Position numbers and translations under genes: made by a program. Below are positions 1-7,821 of a stretch of 64,000 nt of DNA, piece by piece. The stretch is from Bin52 sp965243345 (GTDB lineage: Bacteria > Pseudomonadota > Alphaproteobacteria > Thalassobaculales > Thalassobaculaceae): positions 1 to 64,000 of the forward strand of contig CBDEUR010000002.1 in NCBI GenBank assembly GCA_965243345.1, written 5' to 3'. Positions within the stretch are counted from its first letter, which is position 1; every line of letters starts with the position of its first letter. Under the pieces are notes generated by a model. That model worked only from the letters and a program-made list of their open reading frames with translations, made no database searches and had not been told where the DNA came from.

Positions 1-243
1 GAGCGCCCCATCCGCCCTCGCGGAGCCTGGCCGGGCGCCCCTTCGGAACTGTCAGCATGATCGGGGTGCTCCCTTCCGGATGATCTGATCGACCTCCACA
101 GATGTTGTGGCGGCGGTACCGCCCTGTGAAACCATCTTCCGCGCCCAGTCCACAGAAAACCGACATCCGCGCCTTGCCGCTGCAACGGTCCTCATGCGTG
201 ATACGTGATCCGAAGTCCGGACCACTGCTGACGAGGCACCGCC
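1..243. other. Upstream region of the trbB-like gene
   Basis: No convincing complete gene. Frame 1 is open from the window edge to a TGA at 58-60, so the first 60 bases could be the C-terminal end of a gene lying outside, but two other frames are also open there and I cannot choose. The rest is probably the promoter region of the gene starting at 244. It carries one copy of the element-wide 15-bp motif at 148-162. Confidence 0.4.
148..162 (+). promoter_or_regulatory. 15-bp element motif, copy 1
   Basis: Exact GTCCACAGAAAACCG, ending 81 bp before the start codon of the thiol-disulfide protein at 244 and pointing at it. The same 15-mer occurs upstream of four other sites in this window. It is inferred to be an operator or activator site. 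Confidence 0.5.
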
Positions 244-1212
244 ATGGCGCACATGCTCCTTACTGTTTTCCTGTTCGCCATTGGTGTCGGCCCGCTCGCC
301 GCATTGATCGTCAGCTCAGTCATCCCGGCTGCCGCCGACGAGGTCGCTGCGGTGCGTGAGCACGGCTCGATCGGCGGCTGGCAGGTCTATTCCATCGACC
401 AGGACATCGTGGTCGTTGCGCCTGATGGCCGCTTCGTCGCCAGCGGCCGGCTGTACACCGTGCACGGCGCGGATATTGGCGCCGCGCTGACCGGCCGGCC
501 GCCCAAGCCGCTGGATCCGTCCAGGGTCCAGGCGCTTGCGCCTTTGCTGCAGCAGGCGGGCACACGCGATCTCCTCACCCACGCGCGGCCTGGCGGCTGC
601 ACCGATCATCCGGTCGGGAACTGCCAGACGGCAGGTGACGGCGCGTTGCCAGCGGTGCCCGAAACCGCAGGCTCACCGTCAGCTGCGCTGCCGCCCGGCG
701 TGTCTACCGGCGCTGCCGTCCTTGCCGCGGCTGACCAGCCGGCAGCCGTTGTCGAACAGCTTGACGCCGCATGGGGCTACACCATCGGACATGGAGGGCC
801 CAGGGTGACGATGGTGCTGGATCCGGAGTGCCCGTACTGCGCCACCGCCATGGCGGCGATGCGTCCGGCGCTGGAGGCGGGACGCATCCACCTGCACATG
901 GTCCCGGTCGCCGTGGTGTCGTCGCGTTCGAGCGAGACGCTGCGGGCACTGCTCACCGCCGAGCGGCCGGGGGCCACGCTCTACGACTTTCTGCTGGCCC
1001 GGCAGGCCGATCCCTCGACCAGGCCGCCGGCATTCCGCGCCGAGGGGGTGTCAGCCGGGATGGGCCAGGGAGTGGCACGCAACATCGCGATGGCCCGCAG
1101 CCTGGCCATTCGCCAGGTGCCGTTCTTCGCCTGGACGGACGGGACCGGGCAGGCGAGGACTCTGAGCGGCGTTCCCGACTCAGGGGACGTCTTTGCCACC
1201 CCGGGGCGGTGA
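244..1212 (+). CDS. DsbC/TrbB-like thiol:disulfide interchange protein
   Basis: 322 aa. An N-terminal hydrophobic segment (about residues 3-31) looks like a signal peptide or membrane anchor, so the protein should act in the periplasm. A DsbC/DsbG-type N-terminal domain follows. The thioredoxin fold then carries the redox-active motif DPECPYC near residue 196 and a cis-Pro loop (RQVPFF) near 298. Proteins of this family isomerise disulfides. On IncI plasmids TrbB is such a protein, encoded near the coupling-protein genes, so a role in folding transfer or pilus proteins is inferred. The start ATG at 244 follows a GAGG element; a second ATG at 253 is possible. It overlaps the next gene (GTGA). 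Confidence 0.85.
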   Translation: MAHMLLTVFLFAIGVGPLAALIVSSVIPAAADEVAAVREHGSIGGWQVYSIDQDIVVVAPDGRFVASGRLYTVHGADIGAALTGRPPKPLDPSRVQALAPLLQQAGTRDLLTHARPGGCTDHPVGNCQTAGDGALPAVPETAGSPSAALPPGVSTGAAVLAAADQPAAVVEQLDAAWGYTIGHGGPRVTMVLDPECPYCATAMAAMRPALEAGRIHLHMVPVAVVSSRSSETLRALLTAERPGATLYDFLLARQADPSTRPPAFRAEGVSAGMGQGVARNIAMARSLAIRQVPFFAWTDGTGQARTLSGVPDSGDVFATPGR

Positions 1213-1394
1213 GGCTGTCGTCGGGATCGCGCGGCCGCCTGTCGCGGCTGCGCCGTGCGCAGCGTGACCAGCACATCCGCCGGGTTCCGGCCGCACGCCG
1301 ACTGCTGTGGGCTGTCATTGCCATGTGGGCACTGGCCATCGCGTCCGTGGCGGTCCTGATCGCGGCCGATGTGTGGATCCCGGGCCGGGCGTAG
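1209..1394 (+). CDS. Small membrane protein, unknown
   Basis: 61 aa with a GTG start that overlaps the upstream TGA (GTGA), which implies translational coupling. The N-terminal half is very basic (many Arg), followed by one transmembrane helix at about residues 32-53, so an N-in single-pass topology is likely. No family is recognised. It sits between the TrbB-like protein and a multi-pass membrane protein, which suggests an accessory transfer function. Confidence 0.55.
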   Translation: MRLSSGSRGRLSRLRRAQRDQHIRRVPAARRLLWAVIAMWALAIASVAVLIAADVWIPGRA

Positions 1395-1408
1395 AGCAGG
1401 AAGGGAGC

Positions 1409-2008
1409 GTGATCGTGACCAACGAATCGATGCCCCAGACGCTCCTGGGACGCGTGGTGGCAGCCGCGCTTCCCAGGACGGCAAAAGAGCTTGCGGTAAC
1501 AACAGTGCTGGGTCTGCTCTGGCTGCCTGTTTTCTCCGCGGGCTACCGCGCTGTGCTTGGCCTCGCGACTGCGGACTCGATGGGGGGTGGCATCGGCGCA
1601 TCGGTCCTCACGTCGGTCCATACGTTTGTGACCGCCACATCAGAGGCAGGACTCCCCGCGATCGCCTGCCTGAGCATTGGCGGCCTGCCGCTGGCTTTCG
1701 GATGGGAGGCCGCGATGCGGGCCGGAGCGCTGCGGCTGGGCATGGCCGTACTCCTCTTGCTGACCCCGTTCGTTGCCCTGAACTGCTGGATGGTTCCGTT
1801 CGCCTTTTATCCGTGGTGGGACGCCATTGCCAAATGCGTTGGCGTCGGGGTTCTGGTCAGCGCGCCGCTGTGGGGCGTCGTCTGGTGGGCTAATAATGGG
1901 CGACTGCAGGCGCCTCTGTGGCGCTCTGTGCCTGCGCTCTGTGTCGGGATATCGGCGGTGCTCTTCGGGCTTACGGTCTACGTGCTGGTGGGGCACGGCA
2001 GTCTGTGA
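1409..2008 (+). CDS. Multi-pass membrane protein, unknown
   Basis: 199 aa from a GTG start placed 4 bp after an AGGAAGGGA ribosome-binding site. An open frame continues upstream, but that part overlaps the previous gene and looks like shadow sequence. About five hydrophobic helices are visible with short loops and no catalytic motif. I do not recognise a family. Its position after the trbB-like gene and the 61-aa protein suggests the same transcription unit and a possible transfer-associated role. Confidence 0.6.
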   Translation: MIVTNESMPQTLLGRVVAAALPRTAKELAVTTVLGLLWLPVFSAGYRAVLGLATADSMGGGIGASVLTSVHTFVTATSEAGLPAIACLSIGGLPLAFGWEAAMRAGALRLGMAVLLLLTPFVALNCWMVPFAFYPWWDAIAKCVGVGVLVSAPLWGVVWWANNGRLQAPLWRSVPALCVGISAVLFGLTVYVLVGHGSL

Positions 2009-2112
2009 TCGGGAATCCGGCCACGATGACGGTGCTGCTGAGCGCGGCAGGAGAGCCGACTTTCACCGCTGCCTGATATCCTGAGGATACTGCCCCCCGG
2101 AGGAGAGAACGC

Positions 2113-4005
2113 GTGGACCAGGACAGCGAGTGGCATACATCGGAGTTCATCAGGAGCGCGACCGCTGACGACGTGCGGGCCCGACTTGACGCCGGGGCTG
2201 ATCCGAATGCGCAGGGCGCGCGGCACCTGACGCCGCTGCACCGGGCGGCGGAAGGCGGCAGCCACGAGGTCGTGGTCGCGCTGCTGCAGGCGGGAGCGGA
2301 TCCGAACGCACGGGACGCATACGGCACCACGCCGCTGCACCGGGCGGCGACTCACGCGAGGCCCGAGACGGTCACCGCGCTCGTGCAGGCCGGTGCAGAC
2401 ATCGCCCTCCGGGACGGCGACCAGACGCCGCTGCACTGGGCGGCGCGAAGCGACACGCCTGACAATATCGCCGCGCTCCTGCGGGCCGGGGCTGACATTG
2501 AAGCACGGGCCACGAACGGCTGGACGCCTCTGCACAGGGCCGTGTCGGCCGGGAAGCCTGCAGTGGTCACTATGCTTCTGCAGGCGGGAGCGGACGTGAA
2601 CGCGCGAGACAGAACGGACTCAACGCCCCTGCACGTTTCCCATTCCGCCGAGACGACCTCCCAGCTGCTGCAGGCTGATGCCGACATCGAGGCGCGATCC
2701 GGGCACGGCGCGACGCCCCTGCACACCGCGGCACAGGTCGGCACTCCCGAGTGCGTTGCCGTGCTGCTGGATGCCGGCGCCGACATTCGGGTGGAGAACG
2801 CATTTGGCGAAAAGCCGCTGGACCTGGCCCGCAAGAACGAGAGCCTGGCCGGCACCACGGTCCTGCAGCAGCTGGGCGCTGCGGTCCGGAGGACCTTCAC
2901 GGTCGAACGCGTGCTCGCCGCCTACGAGCGCGGTGAGCGCGACTTCGCGAATATCGAGGTGCCACGACGGCACCAAGGCAGGAGCTTCGCCGGCCAGGAC
3001 CTCGCCGACGCCGACTTCTCCGGCTCGGTGCTGAAGGACCTGGACTTCCGCGGCGCCCACTTCACCGGAGCGATCTTTCGGGGCGCCACGATCTCGTACT
3101 CCGATTTTTCCCGGGCCTGCCTGGCCGGGGCCGACCTGTCGGACGCCACCGCCCGGCACGCCCGCTTTGTCGATGCTGACCTCTCGCGGGCGCGATGCGC
3201 GCAGCTCGACGCCACAGGCGCCGTTCCCACGATGACGGCCACGGCGCTCACCGTACGGGATGCTGATGGCCGCGAATGGGGTCTCGAAGTCCCCGCCGCC
3301 GTTGTTACCGCCGCCATTGTTACGGGACCAGACGTCGCAAGGGCGCTTGCCGCGGCGATCACCGGGGAGCTGGCCAGCAAGCATCCGACGGCGTACGATT
3401 CCACGTGGACCCTGGGAGACCCGCTGCCGTCGGCAACTCCGATGCGGGTCTACGACGAGGATGGTGACCTGCTGGCCAGCTACACGGACAGCCAGGTCAT
3501 GCCGGTCGGCGTAGGTGTCGTCGCAACCATGGCCGGCTGGCGCATCTCCTGCGCCGCGGCTCCCGGCGACGACAACTGGGACGACTGTGAAGAGGCCCTG
3601 GGCCCGGATTGGCAGCAAGTCTACCCAACACGCACAGACGCGGACCGTGCGGCGCTGGACGCCCAGCACGAGGGTGATGCCCTGTACAGCAATGGCGACG
3701 AGCGATTTCGAGACTTCTCCGTGGTGGTCGTCCCCGCCCAGGTGTCGCCGGGCGGCTATCTGGTGCACACCTGCGATGAGCACGGCTCCAGTCAGGCGGT
3801 GACCGCCTGGTACGAGGACGAACCGACGGCCAGCGACGTGGAGCGGCACACCGGCACTTTCGGCGGCATCATCGAGCGACTCTCTGACAGCCAGTGGAAC
3901 TACGGCGCCGGCTGGTACGAGCGCCAAGATGATGCGGTCAACGCCGTCTACCGTGCCGTCGGCCTCTTGGCGTCCAAAGGTCCCACACCTACACCGGAGT
4001 TGTAG
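2113..4005 (+). CDS. Ankyrin and pentapeptide repeat protein
   Basis: 630 aa with a GTG start behind GAGGAGAGAA. Residues about 35-255 contain roughly seven ankyrin repeats (recurring TPLHRAA and LLQAGAD cores). Residues about 290-360 have pentapeptide-like A(D/N)LxX repeats (DLADADF, GADLSDA). The C-terminal half of about 270 aa is unrelated to anything I recognise. There is no signal peptide. Ankyrin repeats mediate protein-protein binding, and some pentapeptide proteins mimic DNA or protect gyrase, but no function can be assigned. It ends tail-to-tail with the HTH gene, overlapping it by 17 bp. A second, membrane-bound ankyrin protein is at 29419-29997. Confidence 0.85.
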   Translation: MDQDSEWHTSEFIRSATADDVRARLDAGADPNAQGARHLTPLHRAAEGGSHEVVVALLQAGADPNARDAYGTTPLHRAATHARPETVTALVQAGADIALRDGDQTPLHWAARSDTPDNIAALLRAGADIEARATNGWTPLHRAVSAGKPAVVTMLLQAGADVNARDRTDSTPLHVSHSAETTSQLLQADADIEARSGHGATPLHTAAQVGTPECVAVLLDAGADIRVENAFGEKPLDLARKNESLAGTTVLQQLGAAVRRTFTVERVLAAYERGERDFANIEVPRRHQGRSFAGQDLADADFSGSVLKDLDFRGAHFTGAIFRGATISYSDFSRACLAGADLSDATARHARFVDADLSRARCAQLDATGAVPTMTATALTVRDADGREWGLEVPAAVVTAAIVTGPDVARALAAAITGELASKHPTAYDSTWTLGDPLPSATPMRVYDEDGDLLASYTDSQVMPVGVGVVATMAGWRISCAAAPGDDNWDDCEEALGPDWQQVYPTRTDADRAALDAQHEGDALYSNGDERFRDFSVVVVPAQVSPGGYLVHTCDEHGSSQAVTAWYEDEPTASDVERHTGTFGGIIERLSDSQWNYGAGWYERQDDAVNAVYRAVGLLASKGPTPTPEL

Positions 4006-4501
4006 CAGACGGGTGATCGTCGCCAACGATTGCGGCGAGGGCGTCCATCGCGGCACCCAGGAGCACACGCATGCTGGGGTCGTCCGCCTGCGGCATGTCG
4101 ATCCAGATGATCTCGCAGAGCATGGTGCCCGCGAGCCCCCATTGATCCGAGTGGACAACGCCGGTGCGCAGGTCGGCCGCGCGCTCGGCGGTGACGGGCC
4201 GACCGTCCTCATTGATGGACACCACACGTGCAACGAAGCGCGGATAGCGCGTATGCACGAGGTACCGCCGGTCCCGGCCGCCGCCCGTCCCCGTGCCGGT
4301 GATCCATTCGTCTCGCGGCAGCTTCCCGCTCAGACCCGGGCTCAGAATCCGCGCGACGTCGGCCGGGACCGGCGTGATCCCCTCGACCCAGCGGCGCACG
4401 GTGCGGGGAATGACGCCCAGGCGCTCGGCAATGGCGGTCTGCCAGCCGTACGCGCCGCCATAGAGAGCGGCACCGAGGGAGCGGAACTCGTCGGGCGTCA
4501 C
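3989..4501 (-). CDS. HTH domain protein
   Basis: 170 aa. The GTG start lies directly behind a strong GGAGG element. Residues about 16-42 (TAIAERLGVIPRTVRRWVEG) form a clear helix-turn-helix of the XRE/replication-regulator kind, so DNA binding is likely. The remaining 125 residues are not recognised. It is the last gene of a leftward group that begins at 5307 and could regulate it. It is a candidate ligand of the palindromes at 5347 or 51485, but that link is only inference. Confidence 0.65.
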   Translation of the reverse strand: MTPDEFRSLGAALYGGAYGWQTAIAERLGVIPRTVRRWVEGITPVPADVARILSPGLSGKLPRDEWITGTGTGGGRDRRYLVHTRYPRFVARVVSINEDGRPVTAERAADLRTGVVHSDQWGLAGTMLCEIIWIDMPQADDPSMRVLLGAAMDALAAIVGDDHPSATTPV

Positions 4502-4529
4502 AGGTACCTCCAGGTGACAGGGGAGGGCG

Positions 4530-4568
4530 TCACATCGCGGATCCGGCGCGGCACGTGCAGCCGACCAT
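4530..4568 (-). CDS. 12-codon mini-ORF
   Basis: An ATG that overlaps the stop of the 26-codon ORF (TGATG), preceded by a good AAGGAGAT element, opens a 12-codon frame ending just before the ribosome-binding site of the HTH gene. It could be a leader peptide or a coupling device rather than a functional protein. Support rests only on the ribosome-binding site and the overlap. Confidence 0.25.
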   Translation of the reverse strand: MVGCTCRAGSAM

Positions 4569-4648
4569 CAGAAATCTCCTTCCGCGACCTGGCAGCACTG
4601 GATGCCTTCGGCCCGGACCATGTCGACCACGCGCTTCACGATACGCAT
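4568..4648 (-). CDS. 26-aa mini-ORF
   Basis: ATG overlaps the stop of the 219-aa gene (TGATG). The short product is basic at its start and has a Cys-Cys pair. It fills the space between the 219-aa gene and the next mini-ORF. It may be a translational-coupling peptide; no family is known. Confidence 0.3.
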   Translation of the reverse strand: MRIVKRVVDMVRAEGIQCCQVAEGDF

Positions 4649-5307
4649 CAGTCTGCCACGCTTTCGACGGACACGACCTCCAGGCCATCGGCCGCCGCGT
4701 GGATATGCGCGGCGGCCCAGGCGAGGACGACCGCTTCACACGCCGTGTCGCCGATCCGGACAAGCCGGTGTGTCACTCCGTCGTTCAGCGTCACGTCGAA
4801 CACCGCGCACACCGACGGCACATCGCGACGGTACGCAGGGTCGCCGGCGATATCTGTACCGGAGTCGGTCAGGACCAGAGCCGCGGCGGCGGCCTCGCTC
4901 GACGCCCAAATATCACCGGCACCCCACTTGTACTCGGTCTGTCCCTCTCGCGTGCGCGCGATCATCCCGCTTGATGGGAGGAAGGCCACGGCCTCGAACG
5001 CCGCTTCCCTGGTCGGGACGCCAGCATACTCCCCCTGCCGTTCGCCGTGCGCATTGACCTCCGCCCAGGCCCAGGAATACGGCGAGGTCGCGCACAAGGC
5101 TGCTGTGCGCCACTCCGTGAAGAGACGAGCCGGCAGCTCGTCACGACACCAGTGGCCGGTCTCCGGGTTCACCCAGCCGGCTGGCTCACCCTGGAATGTG
5201 ACCCGCATGGGAGCGAAGTCGCTCCAGGACCTGGTGACACCCCGGGTCAGTTCCTCGAGGGTGACCGGAACGGCACCTTCGAGGGAATGTACAGTGAAGG
5301 AGACCAC
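4648..5307 (-). CDS. Conserved-looking protein, unknown
   Basis: 219 aa with a GTG start preceded by GAGGCAGACG. It is acidic overall and shows no transmembrane segment, signal peptide or known motif. The perfect palindrome at 5347-5358 lies about 40 bp before the start codon, so this gene is probably the first of a regulated leftward unit (219 aa, 26 aa, 12 aa, HTH protein). It lies just beyond the leader-distal end of the CRISPR array. Confidence 0.6.
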   Translation of the reverse strand: MVSFTVHSLEGAVPVTLEELTRGVTRSWSDFAPMRVTFQGEPAGWVNPETGHWCRDELPARLFTEWRTAALCATSPYSWAWAEVNAHGERQGEYAGVPTREAAFEAVAFLPSSGMIARTREGQTEYKWGAGDIWASSEAAAAALVLTDSGTDIAGDPAYRRDVPSVCAVFDVTLNDGVTHRLVRIGDTACEAVVLAWAAAHIHAAADGLEVVSVESVAD

Positions 5308-5346
5308 CGTCTGCCTCTACGCTACCAGTCTTCTGAAACTCAACGG

Positions 5347-5358
5347 CCTAAATTTAGG
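5347..5358. promoter_or_regulatory. Palindrome, candidate operator A
   Basis: CCTAAATTTAGG is a perfect 12-bp palindrome in otherwise GC-rich DNA. Its 17-bp setting, GGCCTAAATTTAGGTCA, differs by one base from the site at 51483-51499. Position upstream of a start codon and the AT-rich core suggest an operator overlapping a promoter. Confidence 0.5.
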
Positions 5359-5361
5359 TCA

Positions 5362-5380
5362 CTTGATGCGCGACATCAAG
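5362..5380. repeat. Inverted repeat beside operator A
   Basis: CTTGATG, five bases, CATCAAG: perfect 7-bp arms. It lies between the terminal CRISPR repeat and the palindrome. It could be a second protein-binding site, or a hairpin ending the pre-crRNA transcript, though no U-run follows. Confidence 0.4.
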
Positions 5381-5400
5381 CGCTGCGGGCTGACGGTGCC

Positions 5401-5428
5401 TCTCTCATCCCCGAACGACGGGGAACAG
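5401..5428 (-). CRISPR. Degenerate leader-distal repeat
   Basis: A diverged 28-bp copy of the CRISPR repeat with a changed loop and a 3' substitution, separated from the first good repeat by only about 20 bp. Degenerate terminal repeats are expected at the end farthest from the leader, so it fixes the array polarity as right to left. Confidence 0.7.
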
Positions 5429-5448
5429 GTTGGGGCGCTATTTTCACC

Positions 5449-6271
5449 CGGCTCATCCCCGCATGCGCGGGGAACACCACCCCGAACTCCGACTCATGGA
5501 ACGGCGTCTCGGCTCATCCCCGCACGCGTGGGGAACACACCAGGCCGCTAAGGTCGTACAGGTTCGTCAACGGCTCATCCCCGCGCGCGGGGAACACTGG
5601 ATGAGAGTGTTTCGGGAGAAAACCGATTCCGGCTCATCCCCGCGCGCGCGGGGAACACCCAGCCTCAACACTTGGCGCTTGCTATCCCACCGGCTCATCC
5701 CCGCACGCGCGGGGAACACCATGCAAACGGCCAATACGATCTTCTACGGAACGGCTCATCCCCGCACGCGCGGGGAACACTCCTGATGGTACTCGTGTCC
5801 GTCGCCTTTACGCGGCTCATCCCCGCACGCGCGGGGAACACCTGTTCCACGGTATCGAGAAAGACCTCAAGGACGGCTCATCCCCGCACGTGCGGGGAAC
5901 ACGAACCAAGCGTAACGGAATGTTCGTCCACTGACGGCCCATCCCCGCACGCGCGGGGAACACGGGCAGATGTTCCTGTTCCTGTTCCTGATTTTCGGCT
6001 CATCCCCGCACGCGCGGGGAACACCTTGCCCCATTTCCTCTCCGACATCCTCCCGACCGGCTCATCCCCGCACGCGCAGGGAACACGTGCTCGTGCCATC
6101 CGAGCAGACCCGTTCCTCCGGCTCATCCCCGCACGCGCGGGGAACACGGGCGAGGTGCCGGCAATGACGGTCGCGTCCGAGCGGCTCATCCCCGCACGCG
6201 CGGGGAACACGATTGCGACACATGGAGGCAGTCTGGAGCCTCCGGCTCATCCCCGCACGCGCGGGGAACAC
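5449..6271 (-). CRISPR. Type I-E CRISPR array, 14 repeats, 13 spacers
   Basis: Fourteen 29-bp repeats, one shortened to 27 bp at 5571-5597, separate 13 spacers of 32-34 bp. Read on the minus strand, the repeat starts GTGTTCCCCGCGCG and ends CGGGGATGAGCCG. That is the standard I-E repeat with a CCCCGC/GCGGGG stem and an ATGAGCCG 5' handle. Repeats next to the leader are near-identical, while more variants lie leftward (5510, 5571, 5874, 5935, 6058), as in an array that grew at the right end. Spacers show no obvious match within this window by eye. Protospacer searches were not possible. Confidence 0.97.
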
Positions 6272-6354
6272 TCTTCCTGCAAGAGCTTGATCCGACAACC
6301 GATTTACGATGTCAAACAACCCACCAGCCCACGATGATTCGGCTTGATCGCCAG
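6272..6354 (-). promoter_or_regulatory. CRISPR leader
   Basis: An AT-richer stretch of about 80 bp lies between the newest repeat and the cas6e stop. On the minus strand a TTGACA (6315-6310) stands at a suitable distance from the array to be a -35 box; the -10 is weak. Its position beside the most uniform repeats and opposite the degenerate repeat identifies it as the leader. Confidence 0.6.
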
Positions 6355-7053
6355 TCAAGCCCTGCGGAGCAGCAGCAGCCCGCAACCGAAGGCCTTGGCC
6401 GAACCGAAACCCCGGGCGACTGCGGCTGTCAAGAGTTCGGGGTCGCGCACTGTCAGCAAACCGCTGAAATCCAGCGAGGAGAACGACAGCGCAGACCGGC
6501 CGCCGCGCCTCTCGATGCGGTGCCGGCGATATTCGCCGCACACGAGCGCGTCCTTGTGTATCGCAAAACCGGCTGCACCGCCCTGCCTGGCGATCCAGCT
6601 GAACCCCTCTTCCTGAATGACGGCCAGCCGGCGTTCAGCACGAGCGCCGCTCGGCAGCGGATGCAGCGCATCCATCACGACATCGTGTCTCGCCCAGCGC
6701 CGACCCGATTCCCGGAATTTCCTGACCGTCGGATTGGCCCGCAGCACGAACCGCAGGCGATCACCGGGCTCGAGGACGGGCGCAAACGCCTTGGGCTCGT
6801 CGATCTCGAACAGCCCATGGCGATCTTCGGGTGGTCGCGACGAGAGCACCAGGAACGCGCCATCGTCCATCCGCCGCCAGAGAAAATCCCGACGCCGGTC
6901 CCGCCGGTCGGCGAACAGCGACCAGACCAGGCGCCGATCCACATCGACGGATCCGCGATCGTCGCCGCCGCCCTGTCGCAGCACGGGCATGAGGGCCTTC
7001 ACCGACGCGGCCGTTCCCAGCCGGACGCGCGACAGCCAGCAGGTCTGGGTCAC
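6355..7053 (-). CDS. cas6e: Cas6e (Cse3/CasE) with substituted catalytic His
   Basis: 232 aa from a GTG that overlaps the cas5e stop (GTGA), with AGAAGGAGAG upstream. Family features are clear: the LSRVRL start, FADRRDRRRDFLWR, LRFVLRANPTV, HDVVMDAL, LDFSGLLTV and the C-terminal Gly-rich loop GFGSAKAFGCGLLLLRRA. Cas6e cuts pre-crRNA in each repeat and stays on the 3' hairpin. In relatives the catalytic His sits in an HR(L/T)xW context in the first 40 residues. Here that segment reads DRRLVW (codons GAT CGG CGC), so Arg appears to replace His. Cleavage may be lost or done by another residue. It is the last cas gene, just upstream of the array. Confidence 0.92.
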   Translation of the reverse strand: MTQTCWLSRVRLGTAASVKALMPVLRQGGGDDRGSVDVDRRLVWSLFADRRDRRRDFLWRRMDDGAFLVLSSRPPEDRHGLFEIDEPKAFAPVLEPGDRLRFVLRANPTVRKFRESGRRWARHDVVMDALHPLPSGARAERRLAVIQEEGFSWIARQGGAAGFAIHKDALVCGEYRRHRIERRGGRSALSFSSLDFSGLLTVRDPELLTAAVARGFGSAKAFGCGLLLLRRA

Positions 7054-7817
7054 GCGGGCTCTCCTTCTTCCATCCAGACCCGCTCCAGCCGTTCCCTGAA
7101 CTGCCACCGTTCGCGGCTCTCGATGCCATCGCGTCGGCGCACGATCACCGCATCTGCCGGCGCCCCCGGGGCGTCCGCGTCGCAGGCTATCTCCCGCCTG
7201 ACGGGCACGCCGCGGCCAAGCTGGTCCAGCACCCATGCCTCCATCGCGCCCGGGGTTTCCCGGCCGGCGTCGGCGTCAAGAGCGGGACGCCGGTGGGCCA
7301 GGGCATCCAGGAAGGTGTCGCCCTCGATGACCTGTGGGTCGAGGGGCAGTCCGAGAGGAGCAGCCTTCCGGCCGAGATACAGCGTGAAGCGGGGCTCGCG
7401 CAGCGCCGCGGCGAACTCGCCCAGGGCAGGGGAGGGCTCAACGCCGTCGCGTCCCCACAGCGCGGCAGTGAAGCAGGCGTCCGCACACCATTCGCGGGTC
7501 GACAGCACCGTGTTGATCCGCTCGGCCTCCAGCTCCTCGCGGCGCGTGCGGAACCACTGCCCGCGCGCCGGTGTCGGTGTCTGGATGGTGTGGTAGTCGA
7601 CAAACGGCGCACCGGCGGCGTCTGTCCTGACCGCGTAGTGCAGGGCCTCCTCGAGCGCGCGGTGCGCGGCATCGGCGCGCGTGAGCCCGAGCGCCGCGGC
7701 AGCAAGCCCCAGGACGGCAGACCGGCCGGGGCGCGTCCAGCCCATGCGGCGTTCCCCAACGGCGATCTCTCCCAGGGAGCACAGCGGCGCGTAGATCGTG
7801 AACACCAGGAACTGCAT
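7050..7817 (-). CDS. cas5e: Cas5e (CasD)
   Basis: 255 aa starting at MQFLVFTIYAPL, only 4 bp after the cas7e stop; an upstream in-frame extension overlaps cas7e and is ignored. Family hallmarks are visible: IAVGERR, SAVLGLAAAALG, DYHTIQTP and a C-terminal ERVWMEEG. Cas5e caps the 5' handle of the crRNA in Cascade and contacts Cse1. It appears intact. Confidence 0.93.
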   Translation of the reverse strand: MQFLVFTIYAPLCSLGEIAVGERRMGWTRPGRSAVLGLAAAALGLTRADAAHRALEEALHYAVRTDAAGAPFVDYHTIQTPTPARGQWFRTRREELEAERINTVLSTREWCADACFTAALWGRDGVEPSPALGEFAAALREPRFTLYLGRKAAPLGLPLDPQVIEGDTFLDALAHRRPALDADAGRETPGAMEAWVLDQLGRGVPVRREIACDADAPGAPADAVIVRRRDGIESRERWQFRERLERVWMEEGEPA

Positions 7818-7821
7818 GCGA

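Noticed and set aside
3929..5551. 540-aa rightward frame running into the CRISPR array
   Set aside because: It lies opposite the HTH and 219-aa genes and includes repeat sequence; it is a by-product of high GC content.
5672..6337. Proteins translated from the CRISPR repeats
   Set aside because: The frames are made of repeated GSSPHARGT or RLIPARAGNT units, which are simply the translated CRISPR repeat.
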